DNA of 64,000 bases from Asterochloris sp. CNOR1 (taxonomy: Eukaryota; Chlorophyta; Trebouxiophyceae; Trebouxiales; Trebouxiaceae): assembly GCA_963969365.1 (NCBI GenBank), contig OZ017754.1:248001-312000 (forward strand), given 5' to 3'. This document shows, piece after piece, positions 45,101-56,300 of the stretch. A program made the translations under genes and the position numbers. A model generated the notes under the pieces. It had not been told where the DNA came from. It saw only the letters and a program-made list of their open reading frames with translations, and did no database searches. Positions within the stretch are counted from its first letter, which is position 1. Every line of letters starts with the position of its first letter.

Positions 45101-48100
45101 GTTTATCAGAGAAACACAGGGATCAAGTCCCATGACAGCATGTACAGCACTAGCTTCCCTGGAAGCCTCAAAGCCTGCCACAGCCCCCTCACCTCCTGAT
45201 CACCCTGCCGCGGCAGAACCTGAGCTTGTGCATGAGGGAGGGGGACACACAATGTCAAAGCCTGCCACAGCCACCTCACCTCCTGATTCCCCTGCCGCCG
45301 CAGCTCCTGAGCTCGTGCGTGGAGGAGGGGCACGTTGTCCCCCTGCCACTCCTGAGCCCCCTCGTAAAGCGCCCCTGCACGTGAGCTGCGCCCTGCCCGG
45401 CTCTCCAGCGCGGTAAGGCCTGCAGGCACGAGCAGCATCGTGCTGACTCCCTGGCAGCAGGCTGCTAGATGCCCCTGCTGGTCTGACCATCAAGTGCAGC
45501 CAGACAGCAGCCTCGAGCTGACTTCCTGGCAGCCTGGCTGATGAAGCACTTCTCAGCTTGTGAACAGCCTTCCAGCAGCGGCCAAACCAGCATGCAGGAG
45601 CAGCAGCGTGTTGCTAGTCCTGTCAGCCCAGGCTGTTGATAACCGTTGACATGGTTTGTGCATGCTACTCAGTGCAGCAGAGCCTGCAGATGGCAGCAGC
45701 AACATGCCAAGTTCCTGGGCAGGCCCCACTGCCCTGCACAGCCTTCCTGGGCGCCCAGACCTGTGGGCAGAGGTGGTCTGCGCGCTCAAAGAGATGCAAG
45801 GCCCCCTGGTAGCCTCCCGCTCCCAGCCACCTGTGAAGGCTGACGATGACAGATGCCATACATGGGCTGGCGAGTCTGCACACGATGTTGCATATCAACA
45901 TCAGGAGGATGCCTATGCACAAACCAATACAACGCCAAGGTACAGCATGCTTGCAGAGAGTGGGCGCCCTGCACTTTAGAGGGCCCACGCCCCAGTGCAG
46001 GTATCAGGGCACTATCATTGTGTGCATTGCAGCTCAATGGGCACCTGAGAGCGACATGACATCTGGCATCAACCATGGCTGGAATCCTGCCTCAAGATGT
46101 AGGAGTCAGTCCCAGGGCACCAGCAAGAGCAGTGACACAATGCTGTTGTGCTGCCTAGAGATATTCAGCCATCTGCTTGGTGGAGGGCAGCTACTGTAGT
46201 TGCCAAGAGCACAGGAGCGCTTGCGCCTTTCATCGACCTTCCTGATGGTGGCAAAGCAGCAATGGTCACCTACAAGCAGAATCGCACCTAGCCGGGCGCG
46301 CATGTTACCAGGGTCTGCCTGAAGGCTCCTTTCAAAGAGGGACCTTGCCCTGCCGATGTTGCTGCAGCTGGCCTGCAGCACAGCAGCTCACGCCATTCCA
46401 ATGCCGGCGAGCACAAGATCAGCCACAGCGCCACCACACGCAAAGGCAGCTTGCCTGTATTCAAAAGGAAGCTGTGCCTGGCACAAGAGAGCTCGGTTGC
46501 AGCTTCAGGCTAAGGGTTGAAGGTCACTTCTAGATGCATGCATGCTGCCTCGACCACCCCCTTCTGCACTGCACTGACCTGCAGCTTTGTAAGCATGCAG
46601 CAGCTCAGCCGTCACTTCTTGGGATGGCCTCACATGCCGGCACAAAGGCTTGCATGACAGAGGCACTATGGCCTGCAGCTTTTTGTGAGCACGCAGCCCG
46701 GCTATCACTTTTGTCATTTGGTTCTGACCTCACATGCCAGTGCTTGCATGACAGGGCTGCTGTGCCCAGTGTTGTGTAAATCAGCGGCTAAGCGCTCAGC
46801 AGCTCTCTGAGGCACGCCCCACGGCAAGGCTTCAGCTAGCAGTGCTGCCCAAGGGCCTGCTGAGTAGGTAGCCACTGGGGCACCTCACAGGCGAGAGACG
46901 GGTGAAGATGGCAGGCACAGCGCAAGGCAGTGGATGCAGTCTTCAGCTGTGCTGAGGGCCACTGCAGCAGGCAGTATAGGGGGATTTGGCATACTTCCTC
47001 TGACTCAGGCTCCAGCCCGGTCGGACCAGATGTTGCAGAACTCACCTCCACCTTGCCCCAAGCGCTCCACAGGGAGCTGTATCCAGGGAATCGCTTGGTG
47101 CCCTGCCAGAAGGCGCGCCTGGCATCAGGCAGCCTGCCAGCCTGCCACTCCACCAGGCCTAGGGTCTGCACAGCAAGCCGCACGGGATGTCAGCTGTACC
47201 CTTGACTGCAGCCACTTGCTTGACGGCGCTTGTCTGGGTGACTGTTAAACTGCAGCCTTGACTGCAGCCATGTGCAGTGCAGAGGGCACTTGACTTGTTG
47301 ACTGCAGCCACATGCTGGGCAGCGCTCCTTGTGGCACTGATAAGCGAGACTAGCAGCGACCCCATCCTTGGCGGCAACTCATGGCAGGGGTCAACAACAC
47401 AACTGCTCTTGCTGCAGCAGCAGACTTAATCAAGTATATGGTCACTGGACGTCCTGGCAGTGCAGGCAAGGGGTCACCTGGAACACAGCAGGCTCCTGGA
47501 AACCCAGGTCTAGCGCCAGCAGCAGGCTGTCCCTCGCCAGGTCTGTGGCACCCAGCTGCCGCTGCAACTTGGCGGCCCTCTGCAGCCAGGCAGCAGACAG
47601 CCATAAGGTGCAGGCTGCACGATTCTCAATGTCTCTTGATCCGCCTCGTAGCATCACTCTGTTTGGTGTTTGCTTGGGACTAGTCTGGCAGCCCTCTCAG
47701 CCAGGCAGCAGGCACACATGCACTGCAGAATGCACAGTGTGCAACTGTCACCCGGAAGTGTTGTGGTGTTACCATGCCAGAGTCAGCTGGGCGGCCCTTT
47801 GCAAGCAGGCAGCAGGCGTGCATGAGCCGCGGGGTGCACACCGTGAAGTTGTTCCAAGATTGATTGACTGCAGTCGGCTAGCAGATGCTGTGCCCGGAGA
47901 TGTTTGCGTCACCCTCACAAAGATGCCCCTCTGACGTGCCTTGCAGAGGCTGCTCCGAGGCGCAAGGAACGCAGCAAGACATGTGACACGGCATGGCGCC
48001 ATCCAGCACACTTCTTCTCACGTTTGCCATGGCGCCACTGCGGGATGCCAGTGCCATAGCAGCAGATGCCTGTTCAAGTGCCTGGTCAACGTCCCCCCGG

Positions 48101-48774
48101 CGAGCTGAGAACTCAGCCCAGGCCATCTGCACAGAGGCCTGGTGGGTTGGGCCTGGAGCTGCTGCCAGTCCACGTGAGAGCAGCTGCTCTGCATCGGCGA
48201 GGTGGCCCTGGCCCTCCTCAAAGGTCGCCCAATTCTGCGGCAGCAGGTAGCAGCAGGTTGGTCAGGGCTGGCATGCACAGGATTGGCCTAGTCATGCGTG
48301 CCCAATTGAAAGCAATGCATGGCCAGTGAGCATGCCTGAAGCAGCGCGCCTGAGACAATCATGTCCCACCATGAAGACGTTGCAGGCACCATGTGCCTGC
48401 TGATCTGTTGCCAGCTGAGCAGCATGCCGAAACAGCTTCCTGGCTGTTGCCACAGAGCCGTCCTGCTGCGCAGTGATGCCTGCTGCAGCCAGGACCAAGT
48501 GGAAATTATGTGGCCACTCCTGGATACCCTGCTGCAGCACTCTCAGAGCCTCCGCTGTGTCTCCCGTCTCAGCATGCTGTCTGGCTTCCTTTCTGATGGC
48601 TATCTGGGCTTGCCAGTCTCCACTTGGGTGAGCCTGTGTGGCTGCCACTGCTTTGAGGGCAGAGGTCTCGCGATGGGGCAAACTGCTCAAATAACAGTGC
48701 ACTCTTCGAATGCAGTGCAAGTCTGGTCTTGGCTTCACATGGCGCAGCCCCACGCGGGTAAGCTTCAAGTTCAT
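42122..48774 (-). CDS. HAT/TPR-repeat protein, MBB1/HCF107-like organelle RNA factor
   Basis: Exons placed: 48774-48390, 48234-48022, 47579-47478, 47165-47046, 46372-46274, ~45838-45766, ~45390-45280, ~44718-44574, 44189-44020, 43524-43412, 43113-43062, 42822-42740, 42356-42122. The ATG at 48774 follows an in-frame GTG and opens a basic, Ser-rich transit-like N-terminus. The rest is a run of about a dozen HAT-type helical repeats, for example GDTAEALRVLQQGIQEWP, GDVDQALEQASAAMALA, YSSLWSAWGKVE, NIGRARSLFERSLQADPGN, RHAEALASYGS, GDYEAARR, MEAQLGDFDRASELFDIGI and LWMEGAMMELQRGDVWAAR. In algae and plants such proteins bind single-stranded RNA and protect plastid transcripts (MBB1/HCF107). A nuclear PRP6-like splicing factor is the alternative. 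The joins around 45.3-46.3 kb are not phase-proven and an exon is probably missing there. Confidence 0.75.
45171..45350 (-). repeat. Tandem duplication of about 88 bp covering an exon end and donor of gene J
   Basis: The functional exon end (VPLLHARAQELRRQGNQE, then gtgagg) is copied next to it as VPLPHAQAQVLPRQGDQE, then gtgagg. Both units keep the donor. In this case the copy also stays open in frame. Confidence 0.8.
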
Positions 48775-49062
48775 GCACTTGCTCACCTCTCATCTAGTAA
48801 ATGAAATCGACCTAGATCTCAAGCCCAGAAGTTCAGCAGGACTCGATCATCGCTGTGCATGCAGGCTCTCGTCCGGCTGTCTCCTCTCTCTTACGCTCCT
48901 GCATTGTGTGTGCCATCGATCCGCATCAGCAGGGCCCTGCATCTAAGTGTTGTGCCAGCCTGCAAGCCTGGCTGCAAAATTCGGTGGCAATTGGGACAAT
49001 CAGTGCCATTCAAAGCACCAGCTTGCTGCCTGGCTACCATTGCAGCCTCATCAGGAGATGCC
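48775..49062. promoter_or_regulatory. Divergent J/K promoter region
   Basis: Bounded by the J start (48774, -) and the K internal ATG (49063, +). An upstream in-frame ATG for K at 48859 would shrink the gap to 84 bases. No core promoter element was recognised. Confidence 0.4.
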
Positions 49063-52000
49063 ATGGCAGACAGCAAGACAATTGATGTCATCAAGCAGAT
49101 CCATGCAACGCCCTACAAGGCCGTGTTTTATGTGACGGGCGGAGCGATGCAGGTACCTTCGCACTACTTCTGCTTCATGTCACCCTGCTGCACATGCCAT
49201 CATCTGGCGTGGCCTGGCCTGCAGGGGGTCTCCTGGATGCTCACCACCCCTGGAGCCTCCAGGACGGTGCTGGAGAGCAGGGTGCCCTATGCTGGCACCA
49301 GCATGGCAGAGGCTATGGGACACCCCGTAGAGACCTATGCTTGTGTGGAGGTGGCAGATGACCTTGCCAAGGCTGCCTACCGGCAGGCGGCTAATCTAGC
49401 CACCATAGAGAGCCCCATCATTGGGGTGGGCTGCACCTGCGCGCTGGCCACGGATAGGGAGAAGAAGGGAGTGCACAAGGTGTGGGGATGTCACAACATG
49501 ACTCAGCCTTGCCATCCCCAGCAGCCACCAGAGATGCACAGCATGAGCCCCGCACTGCCAGCTCCTCGTTGTTGTGCACATCTTTGCTGCAGGTCGCACA
49601 GCCTGGCGCTTGCGACTCCCATGCGTGTGCATGCGCCTGGCATTGCTGCTGCTGCCTCATGGTGTCTGCGCGCTTCAGCACTGGAGCTGCTGCGTGGCAT
49701 GCAGGCCTTTGTGGCAACACACAATGGGCTGGTGACGTGCACCTTCAGTATCACCCTCGCCAAGGGAGTCAGGGGCAGGTAAGCCAATCTGCTTTGCCGC
49801 AATCTTCACCCTGACAGCTGGGGTTGCCCTACTGAGCAAGCAACGAGTCTGATATAGAGGAGTTCCATGCTGTACCTACCTGCCAAGGGGCAACCCTGCA
49901 GACCCAAATGCTAAAGCTGGGGCTGCCCTACTGAGCAGGCATGAGTCTATACAGAGAGTTCCATGTTGTGCCTATCAGACCCCAAGTGCCAGCACGGCTC
50001 CTCATGCTGCCATGCCAAAGATGACATGACTTGACACTCTTGGGGCAAACTGGCAGCTAATGTGTTGAAAGCCTCATCAGCCCTGTGCAGACCACATCAA
50101 GATGGTGTGGCCACAGTCTCGCCAGCTCTTGACCTGTGCTGGGTGCAGGCTTGAAGAGGACACCGTGGCTAGCAAGCTGCTGGTGAATGCCACAGCTCAG
50201 GCCTGCGGGCTTGGTCGGACAGCAAATGCTGACCTGGGGCTGCGCCAGTCGGAGCACGTGCAGGTGGGCTTGCCACCCCATGCAAGCCGCAGCATATTGC
50301 TGTGCAGGCGCGACTCCAGCACAACATGTCCGTCCTTCTGTTTCACCAGAACAATCTGCCTGCATGTCCCAGCATGGGGCAGCCTCAGCAGTCCCCAGGC
50401 TCCTTGACGGACCTTCAACAGATGCATGAGAGCGTGGATGCTGGCGCTCGCGCCTGCACAGAGTGTCCTGCCTCTCTGTCCAGGCGACACCATTCAGGTG
50501 GGGTTCACGGGAGCGCGCAGCGGCCTGAGCGCCCAGCACAGTGTGCCAGCAGATGCAGGGACGCTGGCGCATGTAGCACTGTGCCTTCACAGCGTGCTGC
50601 CAGACTCTCCCAGGGCAAGCAGCAAAGCCATGTGCACTGCTGTGGCACATAAAACACCCCTACCCCAGACTGCAGTCCCAGCCTAATATCACAGATATGC
50701 TGCAGGCGAACATGCCTGAACTCTCAGCCTGCCAGTTTGTAACAGCTCATTGCTAAACCAGACAAGGTACCTTGTGGAGGAGCTCCTGACAGGCGGTGCC
50801 ATTGCACAAACACACCACAGGACTAGCAGGTCCTCAGTGAGGCCCCCTGGTGCTAGTCATTGCAGCTTAGGTCAGCATCACACAGACACACCACAGAGCC
50901 AGCAGATCCTCAGTGAGGCCCCCTGGAGGTGGTCATCGCAGCTGAGGTCAGCAGCATAGCTGGTCTGCCTGGCCTGCAGGAGGACACCACTGAGCTGGCA
51001 GACCCCCTGGAGGAGCTGCTGGCCGGCAACATCAGCACCGTGGAGTTCTCGCATGGCTTCGTGGTGGTCAATGCGCCGCGCAGGGGACGGGTGTACATGA
51101 GCGGCAGCTTCAACCCCCTGCACGAGGGCCACCGCGGCATGCTGGCTGCGGGGCTGGCGGCGCGCTCCAAAAAGGCACACTCAGGTGACAGGACGGTGCT
51201 CAACTGCTCAAGCATTCTGCTTCAGAGGTCCTGTGGATGTGCTGTGGGTGCGTGTTTGGCAGCATTGACCCCCTGCACAAGGGCTTGGAGGGATTGCAGG
51301 GCTGGCAGCGCACTCCAAACCAACACTCTCAGACAGGGCAGGTCTTGAATGGCATGCCCAAGTGTACGATATGAAGCTGCCAAGCATGAGGGGCAGTTTC
51401 CACAGCGTTTGTGGAAAACCACAGGTGCATGCTGGCTGCACCCCTTGATAAACAAGCACAGGCAGTCGATACTGGCCCTGCTGCTAGGGCTGCAAGATGC
51501 ATTGCATGCTTTAAGCATCAGGGATAGCTTCAACTCCTACATGAGGACTTTTGCCAGCGCCCTGCTACTCTCTACATGTAGGCACTCCAAAGCAATCTAG
51601 GCTTGCCTGTCATGCCTGTGTCTCATTGCTGCTGTGCCTGGCTGCTTCAACTTGTCACGTGGTGCACAGCACGTACAAGACTGGGCTGGCATGCATCCCC
51701 TGAACCTTTTCCCATCCTGCGATGCTTGTCTTTGAGCAGATGCTGGACAGGCTGCAGGTGTTCAGGAAGGGTTGTATGAGCTCACAGTCCGCAACGCGGA
51801 CAAGGGCAGTCTGGCGTTAGCTGACGTCCAGAAGCGCCTGCGGCAGTTCAAGGAGCAGGGCCTGGCTGTAGTCCTGACACAGGTGCGCCCCTCGTTGCAG
51901 TCTGGCACTTTGAGGAGCAGGGTGTGGCAGATGGTCTTGTACATGTGTTTTCCCCCTCACTGCCAGGCAGTTGAGGAGCAGGGGCTGCCAGGTACTCACA

Positions 52001-53008
52001 CATGTGTATTCCTTGGACTGTTGCCTGGCAGTTCCGGGGGCAGGGGATGGCAACGGTCCCCGAATGCAACTGCATGTTGTGGCCAGCTCGTGTGTCAAAG
52101 GGCAAGTTCTGGCACTGAGCCTTGCTCTGCCCGTGAAGAGCTCTGCCAAGAGCCCAGCTACAGAGGTCTCCAAGACTGACTGCCAGCTGTGTCATTGCCA
52201 TCTGAATGATGGCCATCCATAGCATGTGTCAAAAGCTTCCATGGCTCGGCTTTCACCTGTTCTGCTGCAGAAAGCTGAGTGATGATGTCAGCTGGTCTGA
52301 CGGGGTGCACTCCCACTGCAGGCCCCACTGTACCCAACAAAGGCCAGGCTCTTCCCTGGTAGCACCTTTGTCATAGGCTACGACACAGCTATCCGCCTAG
52401 TGGATGGGAAGTACTATGGGGGCGATGACGCAGCTCTGCTGCAGATAGCTGCAATGAAGCAGTCGGTAACAGCTTCTGCTTGACCTACAATGTCTGCCTG
52501 GTGCACAATGCGCTTGGTACATGCTCTCCGAGAGCTGTCATTGAGCAGTCAGCAGATAGGTGGCCATGTGCTTGGTGCGCAGCACCGGCCCCATGCCAGT
52601 GCATTCTGCCTCGCTTTGCAGTAGCAATTGCAGGAGGCAGGGGGCCCTGCATCTTGCCTGGGACTTTACGCTTATGACAGCCTGGCCGCTCAGCATTGTG
52701 ACTTGCGTGATGTCATGCCAGGCGCCACCTTTGCAGGGGTGCTCTATTCTGGTGGCTGGGAGGGTGGCTGACGATGGGACGTTCATGACGCTGGCAGACA
52801 TCGAGCTGCCCAAGCTCATGCAAGAGCAGGTGAAGGACAATCCTCTGTGTATGCAGCCACTTTGAGAGCGCAGCTCATGTGCCTCTCTGATCGTTGCTGT
52901 CTGTGACGACAGGCTCTGTTCGAGTCCATTCCTGAGGAGACCTTCAGGGCAGACATCTCCTCGACGCTCTTGCGGTCACGAGAAAACACTGTCGATGAAG
53001 GCTCCTGA
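48859..53008 (+). CDS. CinA-like domain fused to a cytidylyltransferase/NMNAT-like domain
   Basis: Exons: 48859 or 49063 to 49152, 49225-49479, ~49703-49779, 50149-50263, then ~50920-51184, ~51740-51881, ~52321-52466, ~52738-52830, and a last exon 52917-53008. The first half has CinA-family marks: FYVTGGAMQ, WMLTTPGASRTVLESRVPY, and IGVGCTCALATDREKKGVHK. The second half has GSFNPLHEGHRGML, the HxGH nucleotidyl-transfer motif, then FVIGYDTAIRLVDGKYYGGD and a final FRADISSTLLRSREN of the 'ISST.lR' type. Proteins with this pairing exist in plants, and an NAD- or nucleotide-related role is likely, though the reaction is not established. From 48859 the frame adds 68 residues, rich in Arg, Ser and Ala and with no acidic residue until the last few, like a plastid transit peptide. 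Borders between 50263 and 50920 are unresolved. Confidence 0.82.
49819..49985. repeat. Tandem intron duplication, about 97-bp spacing
   Basis: 'GCTGGGG.TGCCCTACTGAGC' and 'GAGTTCCATG.TGT.CCTA' occur twice in a gene K intron. Confidence 0.85.
50804..50955 (+). repeat. Tandem duplication of about 76 bp at the head of a gene K exon
   Basis: 'CACACCACAG', 'CCTCAGTGAGGCCCCCTGG' and 'GTCAT.GCAGCT.AGGTCAGCA' occur twice. The second copy runs into the exon carrying the HxGH motif. Confidence 0.85.
51243..51325 (+). repeat. Decayed copy of the HxGH exon segment
   Basis: 'GGCAGCATTGACCCCCTGCA' then 'AAGGG', against 'GGCAGCTTCAACCCCCTGCA' then 'CGAGGGCCAC' at 51103. Both end in 'GCGC(A/G)CTCCAAA'. The copy has lost the second His of the motif. 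Confidence 0.8.
51842..52010 (+). repeat. Threefold repeat of a gene K exon end, about 62-bp unit
   Basis: 'GGCAGTTCAAGGAGCAGGG' of the exon end is copied at 51903 (GGCACTTTGAGGAGCAGGG) and 51966 (GGCAGTTGAGGAGCAGGG), each followed by donor-like GT. Confidence 0.75.
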
Positions 53009-53188
53009 CTCTTGAGGCCTGCAACTGCCAGCCTGTTGCAGCTGTACCTGTGCCTCTCTCCTGTACACTTGCCAGTACTTCCCTGGCTGTCCCTCAAAGT
53101 GCTCTGTCAATTCGTGCACACCATTGCCACACAACATCTGCTTGGCCCCACATCAAAACACTGATCTGAGCAAAGTGATCTGCAGCTG

Positions 53189-53193
53189 TGTAA
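53189..53193 (+). terminator. Candidate TGTAA poly(A) signal of gene K
   Basis: TGTAA 180 bases past the stop. The rest of 53009-53389 shows no exon and must include the gene L promoter. Confidence 0.45.
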
Positions 53194-53389
53194 GGTTATC
53201 ATTGGATGCGCATTTGAAGCGGCCCAAGTGTCAGATTGAAGCTGACCTATGCTTCGTGCTCCATGCAAATAAACTCCCTCAGGGAGGGGCGGTGATCCGT
53301 CCATTGGTCGCCTGACATCCCTCACAGGACCTGCTATCAGCACTGGGTATTGCTTTCGTGTCTCCCCTCCAGATCTCTGTCTGGACACA

Positions 53390-56300
53390 ATGAAGGGCAT
53401 GTTCAGCCAATTTAAGACTTTTGGAGGGCGTGGGCAGCAGACCAGCCCTCCAACCAGAACTCCCTCTCAAGGGGATTCAGGCATACAGGACATGCTGGCC
53501 AAAGCCGAAGAGCTTCTTAAGCAGCTGCACGACACACACACACAGGACTTCCCACACTTGAATGAGGCCACCCGGCTAGGTAAGCACAGGAACTGATCAA
53601 GTATGAGCTGCAGGCGCGATGATGCTTGTGGCCACACTGGCGTTCCTTCAATGCAGTCCAACTCATAGAAGGCTCGGTCAGCAAGATGCCAGACACCGAC
53701 ATGAAGGGCGTGTGGCGCGAGTGAGATCATGCACCACCACTTTCCTCAGCCTGCAATTGAGACGCAAAGATGCTGCCTGGGAGATGCCCCGGAGCCTTAG
53801 GCATTGCTTGAGAGCATTGCCCATTCCAGATGCCAGCATGCAGGGAGCAAAGAGGCTGCCTGCATCCCAGGGGATGCCCCTATACTCTCCATTTCTGCCT
53901 TGGAGGCCTCACAACCCGTTGGCATACACTCAGCAGCCTACAGCACTGTTATCTGGTCAGGTCACACCCTGTCAAGCTGAGCTGAGCTTGACAGTTGTCT
54001 GTCCTGTCAAGCTCAAGCAGTCTGCTGCTGGTGTTGCAGGCAGGTCAACGAGCTGCAGAAGGAGTTGCAGAGCGCGACAGAGAAGATGCTGTGCTGCGAC
54101 CCTGCAGAGCCTCCTCAGATGGACAGCCAGCCAGCGGCGCAGATGTCTGGCTACGCACCTCCAGGCACGTGTTTGTGCTGGTACTGACATGGGTCCTGAT
54201 GGATGTGTCCTATTCCGCAAGGGCTGCACCAAAGGGACCTTGCAGAGCCGGCACACAGCGGTAGCTAGGTGATCGCCCAGTCTGACTCCTGCATCTCCAG
54301 CGCTGCCCTGGTGCTGCTCTTGAGTCTTGTCAGTGTTGCCTTGAACAGGGCTTGGGCTGCATCAACGTCAAGCTGTAAAAGCCCTGCCTTGCCCTCACAC
54401 AGATGGCAAGATGTCCAGTCTGGCATTGCCCTGAAGCACACTGCAATCTGCAGGTGGTAACATGTTCAGCGGGCTGGACGTGGGCACCCAGCCAGCACTG
54501 TCTGCTGCAAGCTGGCGCAGCCCCTCAGCGCCTGCCAGACAGGTAGCAAATGCCCCAGCAGTCAGCATGGCATCTGGACCAGGGGCCATGGGAGGCGGTG
54601 GCGGTGGTGACTTGTTCAGTGGGCTCCACCTGGGAGACCTTGCAGCCGCCCCAGCAGCAACCGGTGCCCGGCCGCTGCCGCTGGACCTGGCAGGGGGTGG
54701 AGGCGGCTTCGCTGCTACACAGGGAAGCCTGCCTGTGCAGGCAGGCCAGCTGGAGGAGCGGGATGGAGTGCTGGCAGGAGACAATTCAAAGGAGGGACTC
54801 AGGTGTGCTACGGGGATGTGAAGTTGCCAGGATGTGGTTTCGTTCTCTGTTCATTTTCCCAAGGCAGGAAGAAGGAGGCATAGGCACAACAGGGAGAAGG
54901 GCTGCAGGGTGTGAAACGGCGGCCTGACATTGGCTGGTGGCGGTTGTGAGCTCGAAGCGGGTGCTCAGGTGCGCCATTGACAGGGCTGCAACTCACCTGT
55001 CAGCAATGATGAGCTTTGCATGGTCTGCCTTGCACATGTCTGCTGGCAAATTTGCTCTGTACTGCTGTGCAGTGCCTCATCCAGCACTCCCTTGCCAGCA
55101 GACCTCTTCACAGGCTTGGACAGCGTGACTGTGGACTCTCCTGCGCAACCGCTTCAGCTGCCGCAAGCCACGGTTCTCATGACGGTGCCTGTGCAGCACC
55201 CAGCAGGGCAGGCCGTTCAGGTGGGCATGCAGATGATATCCCTTCACCTTTTGCCGGCGTGCTGTCTGGCAGGCAGGCAGTCAGCCAGTTGAGGTGCTGC
55301 CCAGCAGCTGCTGTCAGCTGCGTATACGATGAGCACCCTGCAGACTTCACCTTCCTGCTGCGCAGCAAACTTGAATACAAAAGTCCCTGCGGCGACACTT
55401 GAAGTACATGTGCAATGTTGCAGAGCTCATGCTGACTCAGGTGCTGTCTGCGCAGGTGCCTGAGGCCCCTGCGGTATTGCTTGGCACAGATGGGCGGCGG
55501 CGGAAGAAGATCACACGGCGAGTGGGCTATGCCCGGGATGCAGACGATGATGGCCTGCCAGGTAAGCAGTAAATGACACTCTTGGAGGCTTTGCTGTGGG
55601 CAATGCTGGTCTGGAGCCTGGTGGTACTCTCAGGCGGGTGTGTGTTCCTGATGCTGCAAGGCCTTTCTGTCAGACACAAGTGCTGCCCGACTGGGGTTAA
55701 GAATCTTTGACCAGGTGCATGCGCTGGGCCAGGTGAGCTGACCTTGCTGCTTTATGGCAGATGGACGTGCTCCAGGGCCACCTTTATTCGTTGCCAAAAC
55801 ACACACAATCAATACTCCACAGCAGGTACATCATTTTCTAGTGATGTCCCTGATGCCTGCCTGGTGCTCCCAGCATGCTTCGGCGTCACGATCTGTTTAC
55901 ACCACAGGCACAGTCACGCTGGCTTGCGCACGGCAGGCCCTTGGCAGGCTCGCCCGCAGCTCACTTGCCAAAAGCACAGTCATGCCGCCTGGCCCACAGC
56001 AGGTCCCGCACAGGCTGCCGCACAGCTCAGCACAGTCATGTTGCCTCGCCACTGCGGGTGACTCGCTGGCTGCCCCATAGCCCACACACCACAAGCATAG
56101 TGATGCGTTTTGCCCACTGCAGGTCCCCCGCAGGCTGCCCCTGCGCGGCCCGCACCTGCAGTGGCAGCTGAGGCCCCCAGCGCGCGGCAGCAGGCAGCAC
56201 GGGATGACTTGGGGGCAGCGGGGCTCCTGGCTTCCCTCAACGGGCCAGTGGCATCCGCGCCAGCAGCGAAGCCCCCAGCAGGCTCCCAGCTGCCAGCTGC

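Noticed and set aside
46575-46625. Possible extra HAT exon on the - strand (EVTAELLHAYKAA)
   Set aside because: The exons on either side join directly into a better repeat (AWGKVE then ASCSNIGRARSLFERS), so it is not needed.
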